Positions 8,943 through 16,871 of a DNA stretch of 45,278 nt are shown in pieces. The notes under the pieces are model-generated. The model saw only the letters and a list, made by a program, of their open reading frames with translations. It made no database searches and had not been told where the DNA came from. Numbering within the stretch: the first letter of the stretch is position 1; each line of letters opens with the position of its first letter. This DNA is from Candidatus Poribacteria bacterium (lineage in GTDB: Bacteria; Poribacteria; WGA-4E; WGA-3G), in NCBI GenBank assembly GCA_003635255.1, contig PYJC01000161.1:1-45278 (forward strand), in the 5' to 3' direction. The translations under genes were made by a program, and so were the position numbers.

Positions 8943-9719
8943 ATGTACAAAGTGCTAACATTCCTAATCCTAAGTCTTTTTGCACTGACACTTTTCGTGG
9001 CGACGCAGGTCGTGGCACTGGACACGGATGGTCTCGTCGGTGCGTGGCTGCTGGATGATGGCAAAGGGGAAACCGTTACGGATTCCTCGGATAATGGATT
9101 GGATGGAAAAATCGCGAGAGGCAAGCCGAAGTGGGTTGATGGCAAATTTGGTGGTGCGATGGAATTCGGTGGACAAGATATGGTGACGGTTGATGATGAT
9201 AATGCACTCGACTTGGCGGAATTCACGATTGCCGCATGGGTGAATATCCCGAAAATCTCCGGGGCGTGGCAAATTATTGCTTCTAAAGAAAACCGCAATC
9301 CGACGGGTAGAAACTATGGGCTTTTCGGTCATATTAACAGAGGGGTTGTGCATTACTCCTTCACAACAAACGCTGGATGGAAATCGTTTGATGCCCAAAG
9401 TGTTGTGACGGATGGTGATTGGCATCACGTTGCGGGTACTTACGATGGCTCTGACTTTAAACTCTATCTCAACGGAGCGGTTGACGGAGAAGTCGCACCC
9501 GGGACGAAACCTGATAACCACGATAATTTCCTTTTTATTGGCGGCTGCGACATCGGTAACTATTGGATGACAGGTGTTATTGACGAAGTGGTTCTGTATG
9601 ACAGAGCCCTCAGCGAGAAGGAACTCAACGAATTAATGGAAGATGGGATGTCTGTGGCGTTAGACGTGCAACCCGGTGGAAAACTGGTGACGACTTGGAG
9701 TCGAATTAAGGCTCAGTAA
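8943..9719 (+). CDS. secreted LamG/concanavalin-like domain protein
   Basis: A 258-residue protein with an N-terminal signal peptide (MYKVLTFLILSLFALTLFVATQVVA, cleavage near residue 25). The rest is a single LamG-type jelly-roll (concanavalin-like fold). Typical pieces are LVGAWLLDDGKGETVTDSSDNGLDG at the start, FTIAAWVNIP in the middle, and DGDWHHVAGTYDGSDFKLYLNG and GVIDEVVLYDRALSEKELNEL at the end. Such domains bind carbohydrates or surface ligands outside the cell; no catalytic module is present. GGGGAGG precedes the ATG. The C-terminal 20 residues (VQPGGKLVTTWSRIKAQ) extend past the LamG fold. It follows glgC by 56 bp with a weak hairpin in between (CCTTGA 8894-8899 / TCAAGG 8909-8914). 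Confidence 0.88.
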   Translation: MYKVLTFLILSLFALTLFVATQVVALDTDGLVGAWLLDDGKGETVTDSSDNGLDGKIARGKPKWVDGKFGGAMEFGGQDMVTVDDDNALDLAEFTIAAWVNIPKISGAWQIIASKENRNPTGRNYGLFGHINRGVVHYSFTTNAGWKSFDAQSVVTDGDWHHVAGTYDGSDFKLYLNGAVDGEVAPGTKPDNHDNFLFIGGCDIGNYWMTGVIDEVVLYDRALSEKELNELMEDGMSVALDVQPGGKLVTTWSRIKAQ

Positions 9720-9786
9720 CGTCTAAGACGGATATATCTCATAAGCGCGTTTACAGAGCGTGTTCCAGGGAAGGCTAACTTTCAAC

Positions 9787-10062
9787 ATGTCTGCATTAAG
9801 ACAGAAACTTCTGGTCCTACATTTACACACACCTGATCTGAATAGTAGCGTTGTCGCTTGGGCAATGTATGATGGTACTGGCGAAAAACGCCATACGACA
9901 GGTGATAGCGAAACACCGCCGTATAACTCAGTTCTGGAAGCGATGCGGGATGGCTGGCGGGTGATTCAGTTTCCACAACAATTCCCTGCCTACCCCGGCA
10001 TGGAATATCATACTTCATATCTCAGGTTTGAATATATCCTGGAGAAATTGGAGGAGATCTAA
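9787..10062 (+). CDS. small conserved-looking protein, unknown function
   Basis: A 91-residue protein that I do not recognise. It has no signal peptide or membrane segment. It is rich in aromatic residues toward the C-terminus (WRVIQFPQQFPAYPGMEYHTSYLRFEYILEKL). Its stop overlaps the ATG of the next gene (TAATG at 10060-10064), so it is translationally coupled to the PhyH gene, which supports its being real. The ATG at 9787 has GGAAGG about 13 nt upstream; a GTG at 9760 would add nine residues. Possible roles are a partner or specificity factor for the downstream dioxygenase; nothing in the sequence proves this. Confidence 0.65.
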   Translation: MSALRQKLLVLHLHTPDLNSSVVAWAMYDGTGEKRHTTGDSETPPYNSVLEAMRDGWRVIQFPQQFPAYPGMEYHTSYLRFEYILEKLEEI

Positions 10063-10880
10063 TGATAGATAAAAAGTATTTGCTTACTACGGAGCAGATG
10101 GCGAATTTCGTTGCGGACGGTTACCTCCGCTTCGATAATTTAATCCCTGATGAATTGAATAAAGCCGCACATGCAGAGATGGAAACGGGTGTGGGGGTCC
10201 GCGGTGGTGGCGGCACCATTTTAAACGATGTCTGGAGTGATGACTCTGCTGTCGGCAAAGTTTTTGGGTTGCCAGAGGTACAGGGCATTATTCACAGTCT
10301 CGTCGGCGAGGATCCGCTCTACGATCACCATGCCGTTCACATCGTCCGCCCACAAAACGAGGCTGGTCAGATTTGGCATGCCGATGCGATCATCGACCTG
10401 CGGATGCATTTTGACATCCAATTCTTCTATTTCTCGCACGACACGCCGCGTGAAATGGGTGGAACGATGATTCTACCGGGGAGCCACTATCGCCGTGTTT
10501 GTGAAACGGACATCGCGCGCTACCAGAACTTTCTCAGTCAGTTGCCGATCGCTTGTGAAGCAGGCACGCTTTTCGTCGTGCATCACGGGATGTGGCATTG
10601 TGCGCAACCGAATTTAACAGATCAGACGCGCTACATGTTCAAACTCCGTCTCAACCCGACGGTGCGTCAGTGCAAACTCTGGAACATAGACGATATCGAC
10701 TCGGCACCGATCCACGGTATCTTGGGTCGGAATCACAGGTGGTATGGCAACGATGTCCGGCTTGAAATCGTCAACAGGATCAAGCAGTGGCGTTTCCTTA
10801 TCGGTGATGAGTCGTTTGATGTTGGCTACTGGCTCTCTCGGCTTGAGAACATGCCGGAGAACGCTCAGGAAGCAGCATAG
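10062..10880 (+). CDS. phytanoyl-CoA dioxygenase (PhyH) family protein
   Basis: A 272-residue Fe(II)/2-oxoglutarate oxygenase of the PhyH family, with the full facial triad. His106-x-Asp108 (QIWHADAI) and distal His179 (HHGMWHCAQPN) are followed by Arg190 for 2-oxoglutarate binding. GGTMILPGSH is the usual turn before the distal strand. It is distinct from the two minus-strand PhyH paralogs at 115-1845, which lack an obvious HxD. The start overlaps the previous stop and has GGAGGAG upstream. The gene ends 20 bp before a strong terminator, closing this transcription unit. The substrate is unknown: members hydroxylate lipids, amino acids or small secondary metabolites. Confidence 0.9.
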   Translation: MIDKKYLLTTEQMANFVADGYLRFDNLIPDELNKAAHAEMETGVGVRGGGGTILNDVWSDDSAVGKVFGLPEVQGIIHSLVGEDPLYDHHAVHIVRPQNEAGQIWHADAIIDLRMHFDIQFFYFSHDTPREMGGTMILPGSHYRRVCETDIARYQNFLSQLPIACEAGTLFVVHHGMWHCAQPNLTDQTRYMFKLRLNPTVRQCKLWNIDDIDSAPIHGILGRNHRWYGNDVRLEIVNRIKQWRFLIGDESFDVGYWLSRLENMPENAQEAA

Positions 10881-10899
10881 TTATCAGAAAAATAGATCG

Positions 10900-10936
10900 T
10901 TCGCCGAGGCCCCTGTGCCTCGGCGAAACTTTTTTC
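10900..10936 (+). terminator. intrinsic terminator after the PhyH gene
   Basis: A perfect 11-bp stem (TTCGCCGAGGC at 10900-10910, GCCTCGGCGAA at 10917-10927) with a 6-nt loop, followed by ACTTTTTT. It is the strongest intrinsic terminator in the window and closes the plus-strand unit. Confidence 0.92.
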
Positions 10937-11031
10937 GGGGTTCCGTCTACAGAAACTTAAGTATGCGTTTTTTCTGCGCAAGTCTCGTGGAGCATAAAAC
11001 TAACGAATGTAAGTTGTGTAAGTCCTGCAAT

Positions 11032-11057
11032 AAAAAAAGCGCGATTAATAATCGCGC
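11032..11057 (-). terminator. intrinsic terminator after GspC-like copy 1
   Basis: On the minus strand GCGCGATTA (11057-11049) and TAATCGCGC (11047-11039) form a 9-bp stem, followed by seven T (11038-11032). It lies 49 bp past the stop of the gene ending at 11106. The same arrangement recurs after the second copy. Confidence 0.85.
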
Positions 11058-11105
11058 CTTGTAAGAAATCAAATGTGTGTAGTTTCTGAGATAGTAGCGA
11101 CGTTA

Positions 11106-11939
11106 TCAATCGCGACCACGACCTCTCCTGCCGCCGCGATCGCCACGGTCTCTCCGAAATCTTTCTATCATCCGTCGCCGCTCCTCAGGTGAAGCGTTCC
11201 GCATCCGCTCCATCATCTCTTGTCGCCTTCTTTGCGCAGCAGCAGCTTGCTCTTTCTGTTCCATCTGCCTGCGTTTTTCAGCGGCAGCCTGATTGCCTCG
11301 GTTTTGTCCTTCATTATTGCCTGCCCTTTCGGAGTTTCCTTCACCACGATCTCCGCCTCTGTCGCCACCACGTTCCCGTTTAGCCGTAAGGGGTTGCCAC
11401 TCACTGGTTTTGAGTGTTATTGTCTCTCCTGCTTTGTCTAAGATCACGCGGCTGTCTTGGATATCCTTTACTGTCATATCACCGAGTTTTGTGCCGATCG
11501 TAACAAAATGGTAGCGATTGGATCTTTTCTCCAGCAGCGTCGCTTGTGATATTGCGCCGTTTGGGTTAACAGCGGTGCTGGCCAAACTATAGGAAGGTTC
11601 ATTGTTTGGCGGTGTCCACCCCAGCGGTCGGAAGAGGTTGTTATCAATAATTGTTTTGTAAAACGCTGCATTCTCTCCGAAATCAACGCTACCCCCACGG
11701 TTTTGCCGTCCCCAAGACCTATTGCGTTGCGGTTGGGCTTGTGCTCTCGCTTTCGCCATTGCTTGCATTTTCGCGGCATTCGTTTCTTTCATCTCTTTCA
11801 TTTCAGGCTTGGCATCGATAAAATCTGATTTCGTTTTTTCTTGTGCATAGAGCAATATCCCGAAACCGAGAAGTAGGCATACGACACAACCGATTCCAAA
11901 TTTCGTAATGATATTGCCCCAATTATTGGCAATCTTCAT
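11106..11939 (-). CDS. GspC/PilP-like inner-membrane protein, copy 1
   Basis: A 277-residue protein with a short cytoplasmic N-terminus, one transmembrane helix (about residues 12-32, GIGCVVCLLLGFGILLYA) and a periplasmic part. Residues about 95-180 resemble the homology-region fold of GspC/PilP, periplasmic subunits of type II secretion and type IV pilus machines: FYKTIIDNNLFRPLGW, then FVTIGTKLGDMTVKDI with a VILDKAGETITLK strand pair. The last 90 residues are low-complexity, R/E/Q-rich and coiled-coil-like, ending RGGRRGRGRD. GGAGGG precedes the ATG. A paralog of identical length lies just upstream at 12270. No secretin or other secretion gene is present, so the GspC/PilP link is structural inference. 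Confidence 0.7.
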   Translation of the reverse strand: MKIANNWGNIITKFGIGCVVCLLLGFGILLYAQEKTKSDFIDAKPEMKEMKETNAAKMQAMAKARAQAQPQRNRSWGRQNRGGSVDFGENAAFYKTIIDNNLFRPLGWTPPNNEPSYSLASTAVNPNGAISQATLLEKRSNRYHFVTIGTKLGDMTVKDIQDSRVILDKAGETITLKTSEWQPLTAKRERGGDRGGDRGEGNSERAGNNEGQNRGNQAAAEKRRQMEQKEQAAAAQRRRQEMMERMRNASPEERRRMIERFRRDRGDRGGRRGRGRD

Positions 11940-12036
11940 CTATTTTCCCTCCGATTTCCCACGCACATTTTTTGAACTTGGTATAGACATCACTTTGAGA
12001 CTTAAGACAGGTTCTATTGCGAAAAAGTTCTCTTTA

Positions 12037-12065
12037 ATTTTACCGTAGATTTTGCTAAAGATCAA
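12037..12065 (-). promoter_or_regulatory. promoter of GspC-like copy 1
   Basis: Minus strand: TTGATC (12065-12060), 17 bp, TAAAAT (12042-12037). The aligned position upstream of copy 2 reads TTGACA-17-TAAAAT. This shows that the duplication included the promoter and that the -35 has since diverged here. Confidence 0.6.
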
Positions 12066-12099
12066 GTCAAATGGATTCAAACCATCGGACTATTTGAAT

Positions 12100-12190
12100 A
12101 GGACTTACGCAGCCCCTACTGCAGGCGGGGTTTCAAACCCCGCCTGCAGTGCGTCATACGTCCGTTATCACGGAAAAGTGGGTAAGTCCT
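12100..12190. mobile_element. 91-bp MITE-like element, copy A
   Basis: Ends are perfect 9-bp terminal inverted repeats (AGGACTTAC at 12100-12108, GTAAGTCCT at 12182-12190). The centre holds a 16-bp-arm hairpin (12118-12133 / 12135-12150). The right half reads CGTCCGTTATCACGGAAAAGTG (split across 12158-12180). A second copy sits at 36816-36906 in the opposite orientation. It lies between the two GspC-like duplicates. It has no coding capacity, so it would need a transposase in trans. Confidence 0.8.
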
Positions 12191-12201
12191 GTTTATAATA
12201 A

Positions 12202-12229
12202 TAAAAAAGGCGCGATGACTCACCACGCC
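12202..12229 (-). terminator. terminator-like hairpin after GspC-like copy 2
   Basis: On the minus strand, GGCGTGGTGA (12229-12220) pairs with TCATCGCGCC (12218-12209) through two G-T wobbles, and a run of six T follows (12208-12203). It is the counterpart of the terminator at 11032-11057 and was carried along in the duplication. Confidence 0.75.
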
Positions 12230-12269
12230 TTGAAAGAAATCAGGTCTGTATCTTGAGGGAGTCGCAACG

Positions 12270-13103
12270 TTATTTATCGCGATCTCCACCGCTTTTACCA
12301 CCAAACTCTTTTTTGTAATACTCCATAATTTCTTTCCGCTCCGCGTCTGATGAAGCGTGCCGCATCTTCTCCATTATCTCCCGTCTTATTTTTTCTCGTT
12401 GAGCAGCGGATCGCTTTTGCTGCTCCATTTGCCTGCGTTTTGCAGCGGCAGCTTGATTGGCTCGATTTTGTCCTTCATTATTGCTTGCCCTTTCGGAATT
12501 GCTTTCGCCACGATCTCTGTCGCCACCGCGTTCCCGCTTAGCCGTGAGGGGTTGCCACTCACTGGTTTTGAGTGTTATTGTCTCTCCTGCTTTGTCTAAG
12601 ATCACCCGTCTGGCTTCGATATCTTTTACTGTCATATCGCCGAGTTTTGTTCCGATCGTAACAAAATGGTAGCGATTAGATCTTTTCTCCAGCAGCGTCG
12701 CTTGTGATATTGCGCCGTTTGGGTTAACAGCAGTACTAATCAGATTATAAGAAGGTTCATTGTTTGGCGGTGTCCATCCCAACGGACGGAAGAGATTGTG
12801 GTCAATAATTGTCTTGTAAAACGCTACGTTTTCTCCGAAGTCAACGCTACCACCACGGTTTTGCCGTCCCCAAGACCTATTGCGCTGTGGTTGGGCTTGT
12901 TCTTTCGCTTTAGCCATTGCCAGCATTTTAGAGGCATTTGTTTTTTTGATTTTAGCGGTGTCCATCTCCGGTTTTGTGCCGATGAACTCCGATTTTGTTT
13001 TCTCTTGCGCGTAGAGCAGTATCCCGAAGCCGAGAAGCAGGCATACAACACAGCTGATTCCAAGTTTTGTAATGACGCTTCCCCGCTTATTAGCGATTTT
13101 CAT
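12270..13103 (-). CDS. GspC/PilP-like inner-membrane protein, copy 2
   Basis: A 277-residue paralog of the protein at 11106-11939, same length and domain order: a transmembrane helix at about residues 12-32, the GspC/PilP homology-like segment (VDFGENVAFYKTIIDHNLF to KTSEWQPLTAKRERGGD), then a charged tail. The core is nearly identical between copies, while the tail differs: here MEKMRHASSDAERKEIMEYY and ending GGKSGGDRDK. That suggests the basic C-terminal region is under looser constraint. GGAGG lies upstream of the ATG, and a TTGACA/TAAAAT promoter is located at 13238-13266. Role in envelope transport is inferred only from the fold. Confidence 0.7.
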   Translation of the reverse strand: MKIANKRGSVITKLGISCVVCLLLGFGILLYAQEKTKSEFIGTKPEMDTAKIKKTNASKMLAMAKAKEQAQPQRNRSWGRQNRGGSVDFGENVAFYKTIIDHNLFRPLGWTPPNNEPSYNLISTAVNPNGAISQATLLEKRSNRYHFVTIGTKLGDMTVKDIEARRVILDKAGETITLKTSEWQPLTAKRERGGDRDRGESNSERASNNEGQNRANQAAAAKRRQMEQQKRSAAQREKIRREIMEKMRHASSDAERKEIMEYYKKEFGGKSGGDRDK

Positions 13104-13237
13104 TGCTTTTCCTCCGTTGTCTTCGGTTTCCAGACGTACTTCTTAAGGCTTCCACTTCATGGAATTCCATTTCGGAACCTCGCGTAGACATCTCTTTACA
13201 ACTTAAGACAGACGCTAATGCGAAAAGATTTTCTTTA

Positions 13238-13266
13238 ATTTTACTTTGTATTTTGCTGAATGTCAA
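13238..13266 (-). promoter_or_regulatory. promoter of GspC-like copy 2
   Basis: Minus strand: TTGACA (13266-13261), 17-bp spacer, TAAAAT (13243-13238). The -35 is perfect. The leader to the ATG at 13103 is about 130 nt. Confidence 0.7.
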
Positions 13267-13497
13267 ATCAAATGGTTTCTATGGGGTCAGATTATTTGAA
13301 TGTACGAACCACTTCTGTACACTTAGATAGACGAAAAAGTGTAAACTTAGACGGAAAAATTGTCTATGCGTTTATTTTTTTCTTCTCTTGTTGTTTTAAT
13401 TTTCCGCGCATGATTACTTTACTGTAGGATTCTCACTGCGAAGCACTCTCGGGCACGGCTTTCTACTGACGACTGACTGCCACTGTTGCAAAAAGCG

Positions 13498-13526
13498 TTG
13501 ACTTTCCGAAAAAAATGGGGTACACT
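13498..13526 (+). promoter_or_regulatory. candidate promoter for the envelope gene set
   Basis: TTGACT (13498-13503), 17 bp, TACACT (13521-13526). It lies 53 bp upstream of the ATG at 13579 and heads the three-gene run 13579-16254. Confidence 0.55.
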
Positions 13527-13578
13527 TTATAGAAACAGATCTCCCTCATAAACGGAAAAACTAAAGGAAAAACTTGAT

Positions 13579-14133
13579 ATGAAGCGTTATAACCCGATCC
13601 AAAAATTCATCGTTTTTACGTGTAGTTGCGTCCTCATCTTCGTTTTAACAAGTCAACATGCGGATGCGGCGCGCCGGTCTCGTGTGCTGTCAATAGCACT
13701 CTTTGCCTCTGGTATGAGTCTCCAAGTTGGTGGTACGCTTCTTAAAGCCTCCGCTCAAGACCGTTACGACACATACCTCAACGCTGCAATCCAAGCGGAC
13801 ATCCAAGCACACAAGGACGCTTTTCTGGTTAGACGGGATGCCAGCACCATTATGTCGCGCGTCGGTCTCGGATGTGTGGGACTTGCCGTGCTTTTCTCTA
13901 TCTATAGCCAACTTGACACACCATCGGAGTCGTCCGAATCTGCGGAAGGTGTTCTCTCTTCTGGGATCCGCTCGCGAGTCCTTAGAACAAATCCACGCAC
14001 AAGGGAGATTAATTTCACAAATTATCGCTTTGGAAACATCAGGCTGTTATCGCCACGCGCTTCGTTCCAATTGCTGCCACACTACGATTTCCAAAGCCAG
14101 CGTGCAAGTCTAAGGCTTCTACACGTTTTTTAA
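13579..14133 (+). CDS. small membrane protein, unknown function
   Basis: A 184-residue protein. The N-terminal 30 residues look like a signal peptide (KFIVFTCSCVLIFVLTSQHADAA). Two further hydrophobic stretches follow (about 40-56, VLSIALFASGMSLQVGG; about 93-110, SRVGLGCVGLAVLFSIYSQ), so it may be anchored in the inner membrane. I recognise no family. It is separated by 12 bp from the lipoprotein gene, with AAGGAG in between, and followed by an outer-membrane-barrel-like gene. The three probably form an envelope operon. Confidence 0.75.
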   Translation: MKRYNPIQKFIVFTCSCVLIFVLTSQHADAARRSRVLSIALFASGMSLQVGGTLLKASAQDRYDTYLNAAIQADIQAHKDAFLVRRDASTIMSRVGLGCVGLAVLFSIYSQLDTPSESSESAEGVLSSGIRSRVLRTNPRTREINFTNYRFGNIRLLSPRASFQLLPHYDFQSQRASLRLLHVF

Positions 14134-14145
14134 GGAGCAAAAATC

Positions 14146-15246
14146 ATGCGTCTATTCCACACCTTATTTGGTATGCTAAGTTTTCTTATTTTGTTTGTTT
14201 TTGTTTTCTTCTATGCCTGCACAAGTAGTGAGGACTTCGCGAACCCACTCGACCCAGAAAATCTGCGCACCTCTGGTGCACCGGATGGTCTTATGCTCTT
14301 CGCTGGGGATAAACAGGTACGGGTCACATGGAATGATATAGGTCAGGAGGGCATTAAAGCATACCGTATCTACAGACGTTCTACAGGTGGAACGGATACG
14401 GCGTTTGCGTTAGTTGGATCTATTGACGCACCGGCGAACGAATTTATTGACACCCAAAATCTCGAAAACGACCGACGTGATGCCGATGGACGGCTCCTTG
14501 GTTATGAATATCGCATCACCTATGTTGATGTCAATGGTGTTGAAACACCGGATCCGACGAACCCGCCAACTGAGAATGAAGAGCCGCGGCGTTTCTGGAA
14601 AACCGCGATCGCGACGCCGAGTATTCCACCGCCGGCTCCGACTGTAACGCTCGGCGATCCGACGGACCTCACTGTTAAACTCTTTTGGGACGGTTATGAA
14701 TTTCCTTACGATTTTTCTGTCTTCCGCGTCTATGCTGCAATCGACCCCGAGGATGACAAACCGCTCCGATTCAAACGGATCGCTGAACCGAAGCGAGATC
14801 AACTCTTCTATTTTGATCACGATTTTCAAGTCGATGGTACTCGGAAAGTCTATCGCGTCGCTGGCGTTGATGAGTTTGGCGCGGAGGCGATCACTACAGT
14901 CACCGCAGCTGCCCCAAATCTGCCGCCCGCACCGCCAAGAAACGTCCGGGTGCTTTACCTACCGCGGTCCCTATTTAACACAAAATACGATGCAGTCATT
15001 TCATGGACACCGAATATCGAACCCGATCTCGCGGGGTACCAACTCTATACCAAAGACGCAGAGGGCAATCTACTCCTTCGACCCGCGCCCGGAAAAAAAG
15101 ATCGCACTTGGACAATCCCGGGTGAAGACCCGATTCTTGTCGGGCAAGATCTGCTTTTCAAAAAGTATTTCATAACTGCCTTTGATGATACACCTGGACC
15201 CGATGGACAGCGAGACGAAAGCGCGATGGTAGAAGCAAAACCCTAA
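14146..15246 (+). CDS. fibronectin type III-like lipoprotein
   Basis: A 366-residue exported protein. The hydrophobic N-terminus ends in a lipobox-like FFYAC, with Cys at residue 25, implying lipid anchoring. Beta-sandwich modules follow. A fibronectin type III-like unit at about 46-115 contains VRVTWNDIGQEGIKAYRIYR. A second at about 165-250 contains VKLFWDGYEFPYDFSVFRVY. A third at about 260-350 contains VISWTPNIEPDLAGYQLY. Such W/Y-spaced repeats usually mediate protein or polysaccharide contact. AAGGAG is placed before the ATG. It probably works with the flanking membrane protein and the beta-barrel. No enzymatic motif is visible. Confidence 0.8.
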   Translation: MRLFHTLFGMLSFLILFVFVFFYACTSSEDFANPLDPENLRTSGAPDGLMLFAGDKQVRVTWNDIGQEGIKAYRIYRRSTGGTDTAFALVGSIDAPANEFIDTQNLENDRRDADGRLLGYEYRITYVDVNGVETPDPTNPPTENEEPRRFWKTAIATPSIPPPAPTVTLGDPTDLTVKLFWDGYEFPYDFSVFRVYAAIDPEDDKPLRFKRIAEPKRDQLFYFDHDFQVDGTRKVYRVAGVDEFGAEAITTVTAAAPNLPPAPPRNVRVLYLPRSLFNTKYDAVISWTPNIEPDLAGYQLYTKDAEGNLLLRPAPGKKDRTWTIPGEDPILVGQDLLFKKYFITAFDDTPGPDGQRDESAMVEAKP

Positions 15247-15276
15247 AACCGATCTTTATGCCTAAAGGATAAGTCT

Positions 15277-16254
15277 ATGCTCCCTAAAAACAGACAATTC
15301 AGCACACAATACTTTATTTTTTCTATCTGCACCTTACTCTTCATTGGTCCCACACTACCGCTCTCGGCGCAATTGCCAGCCATTTCACACCTCAGTACCA
15401 TTCAGACTGCGGAACCGATCGGTAAGGGGGGTTCGAGTACCTCGTTTGGGCTCCTTCAATACTCAAAAGTTGATCTATTACCGGATCATCGGCAAAGGGT
15501 GGATATTGGTGGATTTGAGGAATTGCATCGCGTATCGCTCCAAATTGAGACTTTCCTCATACCGGTCAGATTCAATTACGGTTTAAGCGACGAACTTGAC
15601 TTGGTGCTGGGCGGCACGTTTTCAACGGGCGGTGTCCGGAAAGTTGTTCACGATTTCTATAATGTTGCTGAAGAGGCTGACATTGACCCTGCAGCCACCG
15701 CTCATCGTGTCTATGATCAACCCCTGTTTGATGGTATTATCGGACTCAAGTATAACATTAAACCCGATCGAGGTGATAACTTTCCAAGTATCTCTATTGG
15801 TGGCGATGCACAATTCGGGTTCACTGCTGATGATCGACTCAACTCGGACAATGAGTTCCTCGACTATAGTCCTGCTGACGGATTTCCGTTTATGGGCATC
15901 AACACCTATATGGTCGGCACCCAAAGACTTGGTAGCCTTTTCAAAGTACACGCCGGTGTTGGTGTCTTCTTAACATCAAAGTTACTTAAAACAACAGACT
16001 TTTTTACACTTAATTGGCAGGTCGGTGGTGAAGTTGCGATGGCAGATAATATGTGGTTAGTGGCTGATTTCTCACGTGAACTGCCGTATGCAGGCATAAA
16101 TGTAACGAACTTCATCGGACTCGCTTTCCGTTATGAAGTCTCGGATACGCTGGCATTCCAACTCGGATTTAACAGTCAACCCGGCTTCCAGTTTAACCTA
16201 ACCTTCGGTGGCGAGAAGGCACAGACACTCGGCGGCGAGAATTTGCTGTTTTAG
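15277..16254 (+). CDS. putative outer-membrane beta-barrel protein
   Basis: A 325-residue protein with a signal peptide (FIFSICTLLFIGPTLPLSAQ, cut near residue 35). The rest alternates hydrophobic and polar residues in short strands typical of an outer-membrane barrel: FLIPVRFNYGLSDELDLVLGGTFS, SIGGDAQFGFTADDR, FKVHAGVGVFLTSK, LNWQVGGEVAMADNMWLVADFSREL, then a final strand FQFNLTFG. It does not end in aromatic-F, but in GGENLLF. AAAGGA precedes the ATG. No family name can be given with confidence. It is the last gene of the three-gene envelope set and is followed by a palindromic repeat array. Confidence 0.75.
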   Translation: MLPKNRQFSTQYFIFSICTLLFIGPTLPLSAQLPAISHLSTIQTAEPIGKGGSSTSFGLLQYSKVDLLPDHRQRVDIGGFEELHRVSLQIETFLIPVRFNYGLSDELDLVLGGTFSTGGVRKVVHDFYNVAEEADIDPAATAHRVYDQPLFDGIIGLKYNIKPDRGDNFPSISIGGDAQFGFTADDRLNSDNEFLDYSPADGFPFMGINTYMVGTQRLGSLFKVHAGVGVFLTSKLLKTTDFFTLNWQVGGEVAMADNMWLVADFSRELPYAGINVTNFIGLAFRYEVSDTLAFQLGFNSQPGFQFNLTFGGEKAQTLGGENLLF

Positions 16255-16275
16255 CATAAATTCGATTAAAAGTAG

Positions 16276-16364
16276 TAGGCACGCTCCGTGTGCCGTAACA
16301 GGTACGCATAGCTCCGTGTGCCGTAACAGGTAGGCACGCTCCGTGTGCCGTAACAGGTACGCAT
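16276..16364. repeat. tandem palindromic repeat array (about 27-bp units)
   Basis: Three and a fraction units of 27-28 bp starting at 16276, 16303, 16331 and 16358 (the last partial). Each has the core GCTCCGTGTGCCGTAACAGG. The first and third are identical and 55 bp apart. The lead GTAGTAGGCACGCTCCG also opens the array at 29935. The array occupies the space just after the beta-barrel gene and before dtd. No spacers and no CRISPR-like dyad are present. Confidence 0.85.
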
Positions 16365-16385
16365 AAAAAATTGGGAGAATTCTTG

Positions 16386-16835
16386 ATGAGAGCAGTCGTT
16401 CAGCGCGTGAAATCTGCCAGTGTTACCGTGGAGGGTGAACGCGTTTCCGAGATTGGAGCAGGTGTCCTTATTTTCCTCGGCGTTGCGCACGACGATACTA
16501 CAACGGAACTGGAATATATCGCCAACAAAATCGTCAATCTGCGTATCTTTGAAGATGAAGAAGGTAAAATGAATCGTTCGCTCCTCGAAACAGGAGGGGC
16601 TGCCCTCGTTGTCTCGCAATTCACGCTCTACGGTGATTGCCGCAGGGGACGGCGACCGAGTTTCATTAATGCCGCCCGTCCTGAAGTCGCGAACGCGCTT
16701 TATGAGCAGTTCATCACCCGCCTAAACCAGCAGAATGTCCCGACACAAGGCGGCACATTTCAGGCAATGATGGACGTGCAACTCATTAATGACGGTCCTG
16801 TCACCATTCTATTAGATAGCGACAAACAATTTTGA
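16386..16835 (+). CDS. dtd: D-aminoacyl-tRNA deacylase
   Basis: A 149-residue DTD enzyme, full length for the family. It hydrolyses D-amino acids wrongly attached to tRNA and also clears glycyl-tRNA(Ala), protecting translation. Seen: [17 protein letters not shown] at the N-terminus, the active-site strand [19 protein letters not shown] (residues near 78-97), and the C-terminal [11 protein letters not shown] with the Gly-Pro pair that forms the chirality filter. The ATG at 16386 follows GGGAG; an upstream in-frame ATG at 16371 would add five residues and has a poorer RBS distance. It stands alone between a repeat array and the mannonate-dehydratase-like gene. Confidence 0.95.
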   Translation: MRAVVQRVKSASVTVEGERVSEIGAGVLIFLGVAHDDTTTELEYIANKIVNLRIFEDEEGKMNRSLLETGGAALVVSQFTLYGDCRRGRRPSFINAARPEVANALYEQFITRLNQQNVPTQGGTFQAMMDVQLINDGPVTILLDSDKQF

Positions 16836-16871
16836 ACCGGCATAGGTTTAGCAATCAATTCTTCCTTAAAA

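Larger units (their letters stand above)
13104..13578. other. intergenic region with two promoters and a short direct repeat
   Basis: This 475-bp stretch has no gene. It contains the minus-strand promoter of GspC-like copy 2 and the plus-strand promoter of the next gene. It also has a near-repeat at 13316-13361: a GTACACTTAGATAGACGAAAAA-like word is followed at once by GTAAACTTAGACGGAAAAA. The first 190 bp are homologous to the leader of copy 1 (11940-12098). Confidence 0.6.

Noticed and set aside
16276..16364. CRISPR array
   Set aside because: Units are directly adjacent without spacers and there are no cas genes nearby.
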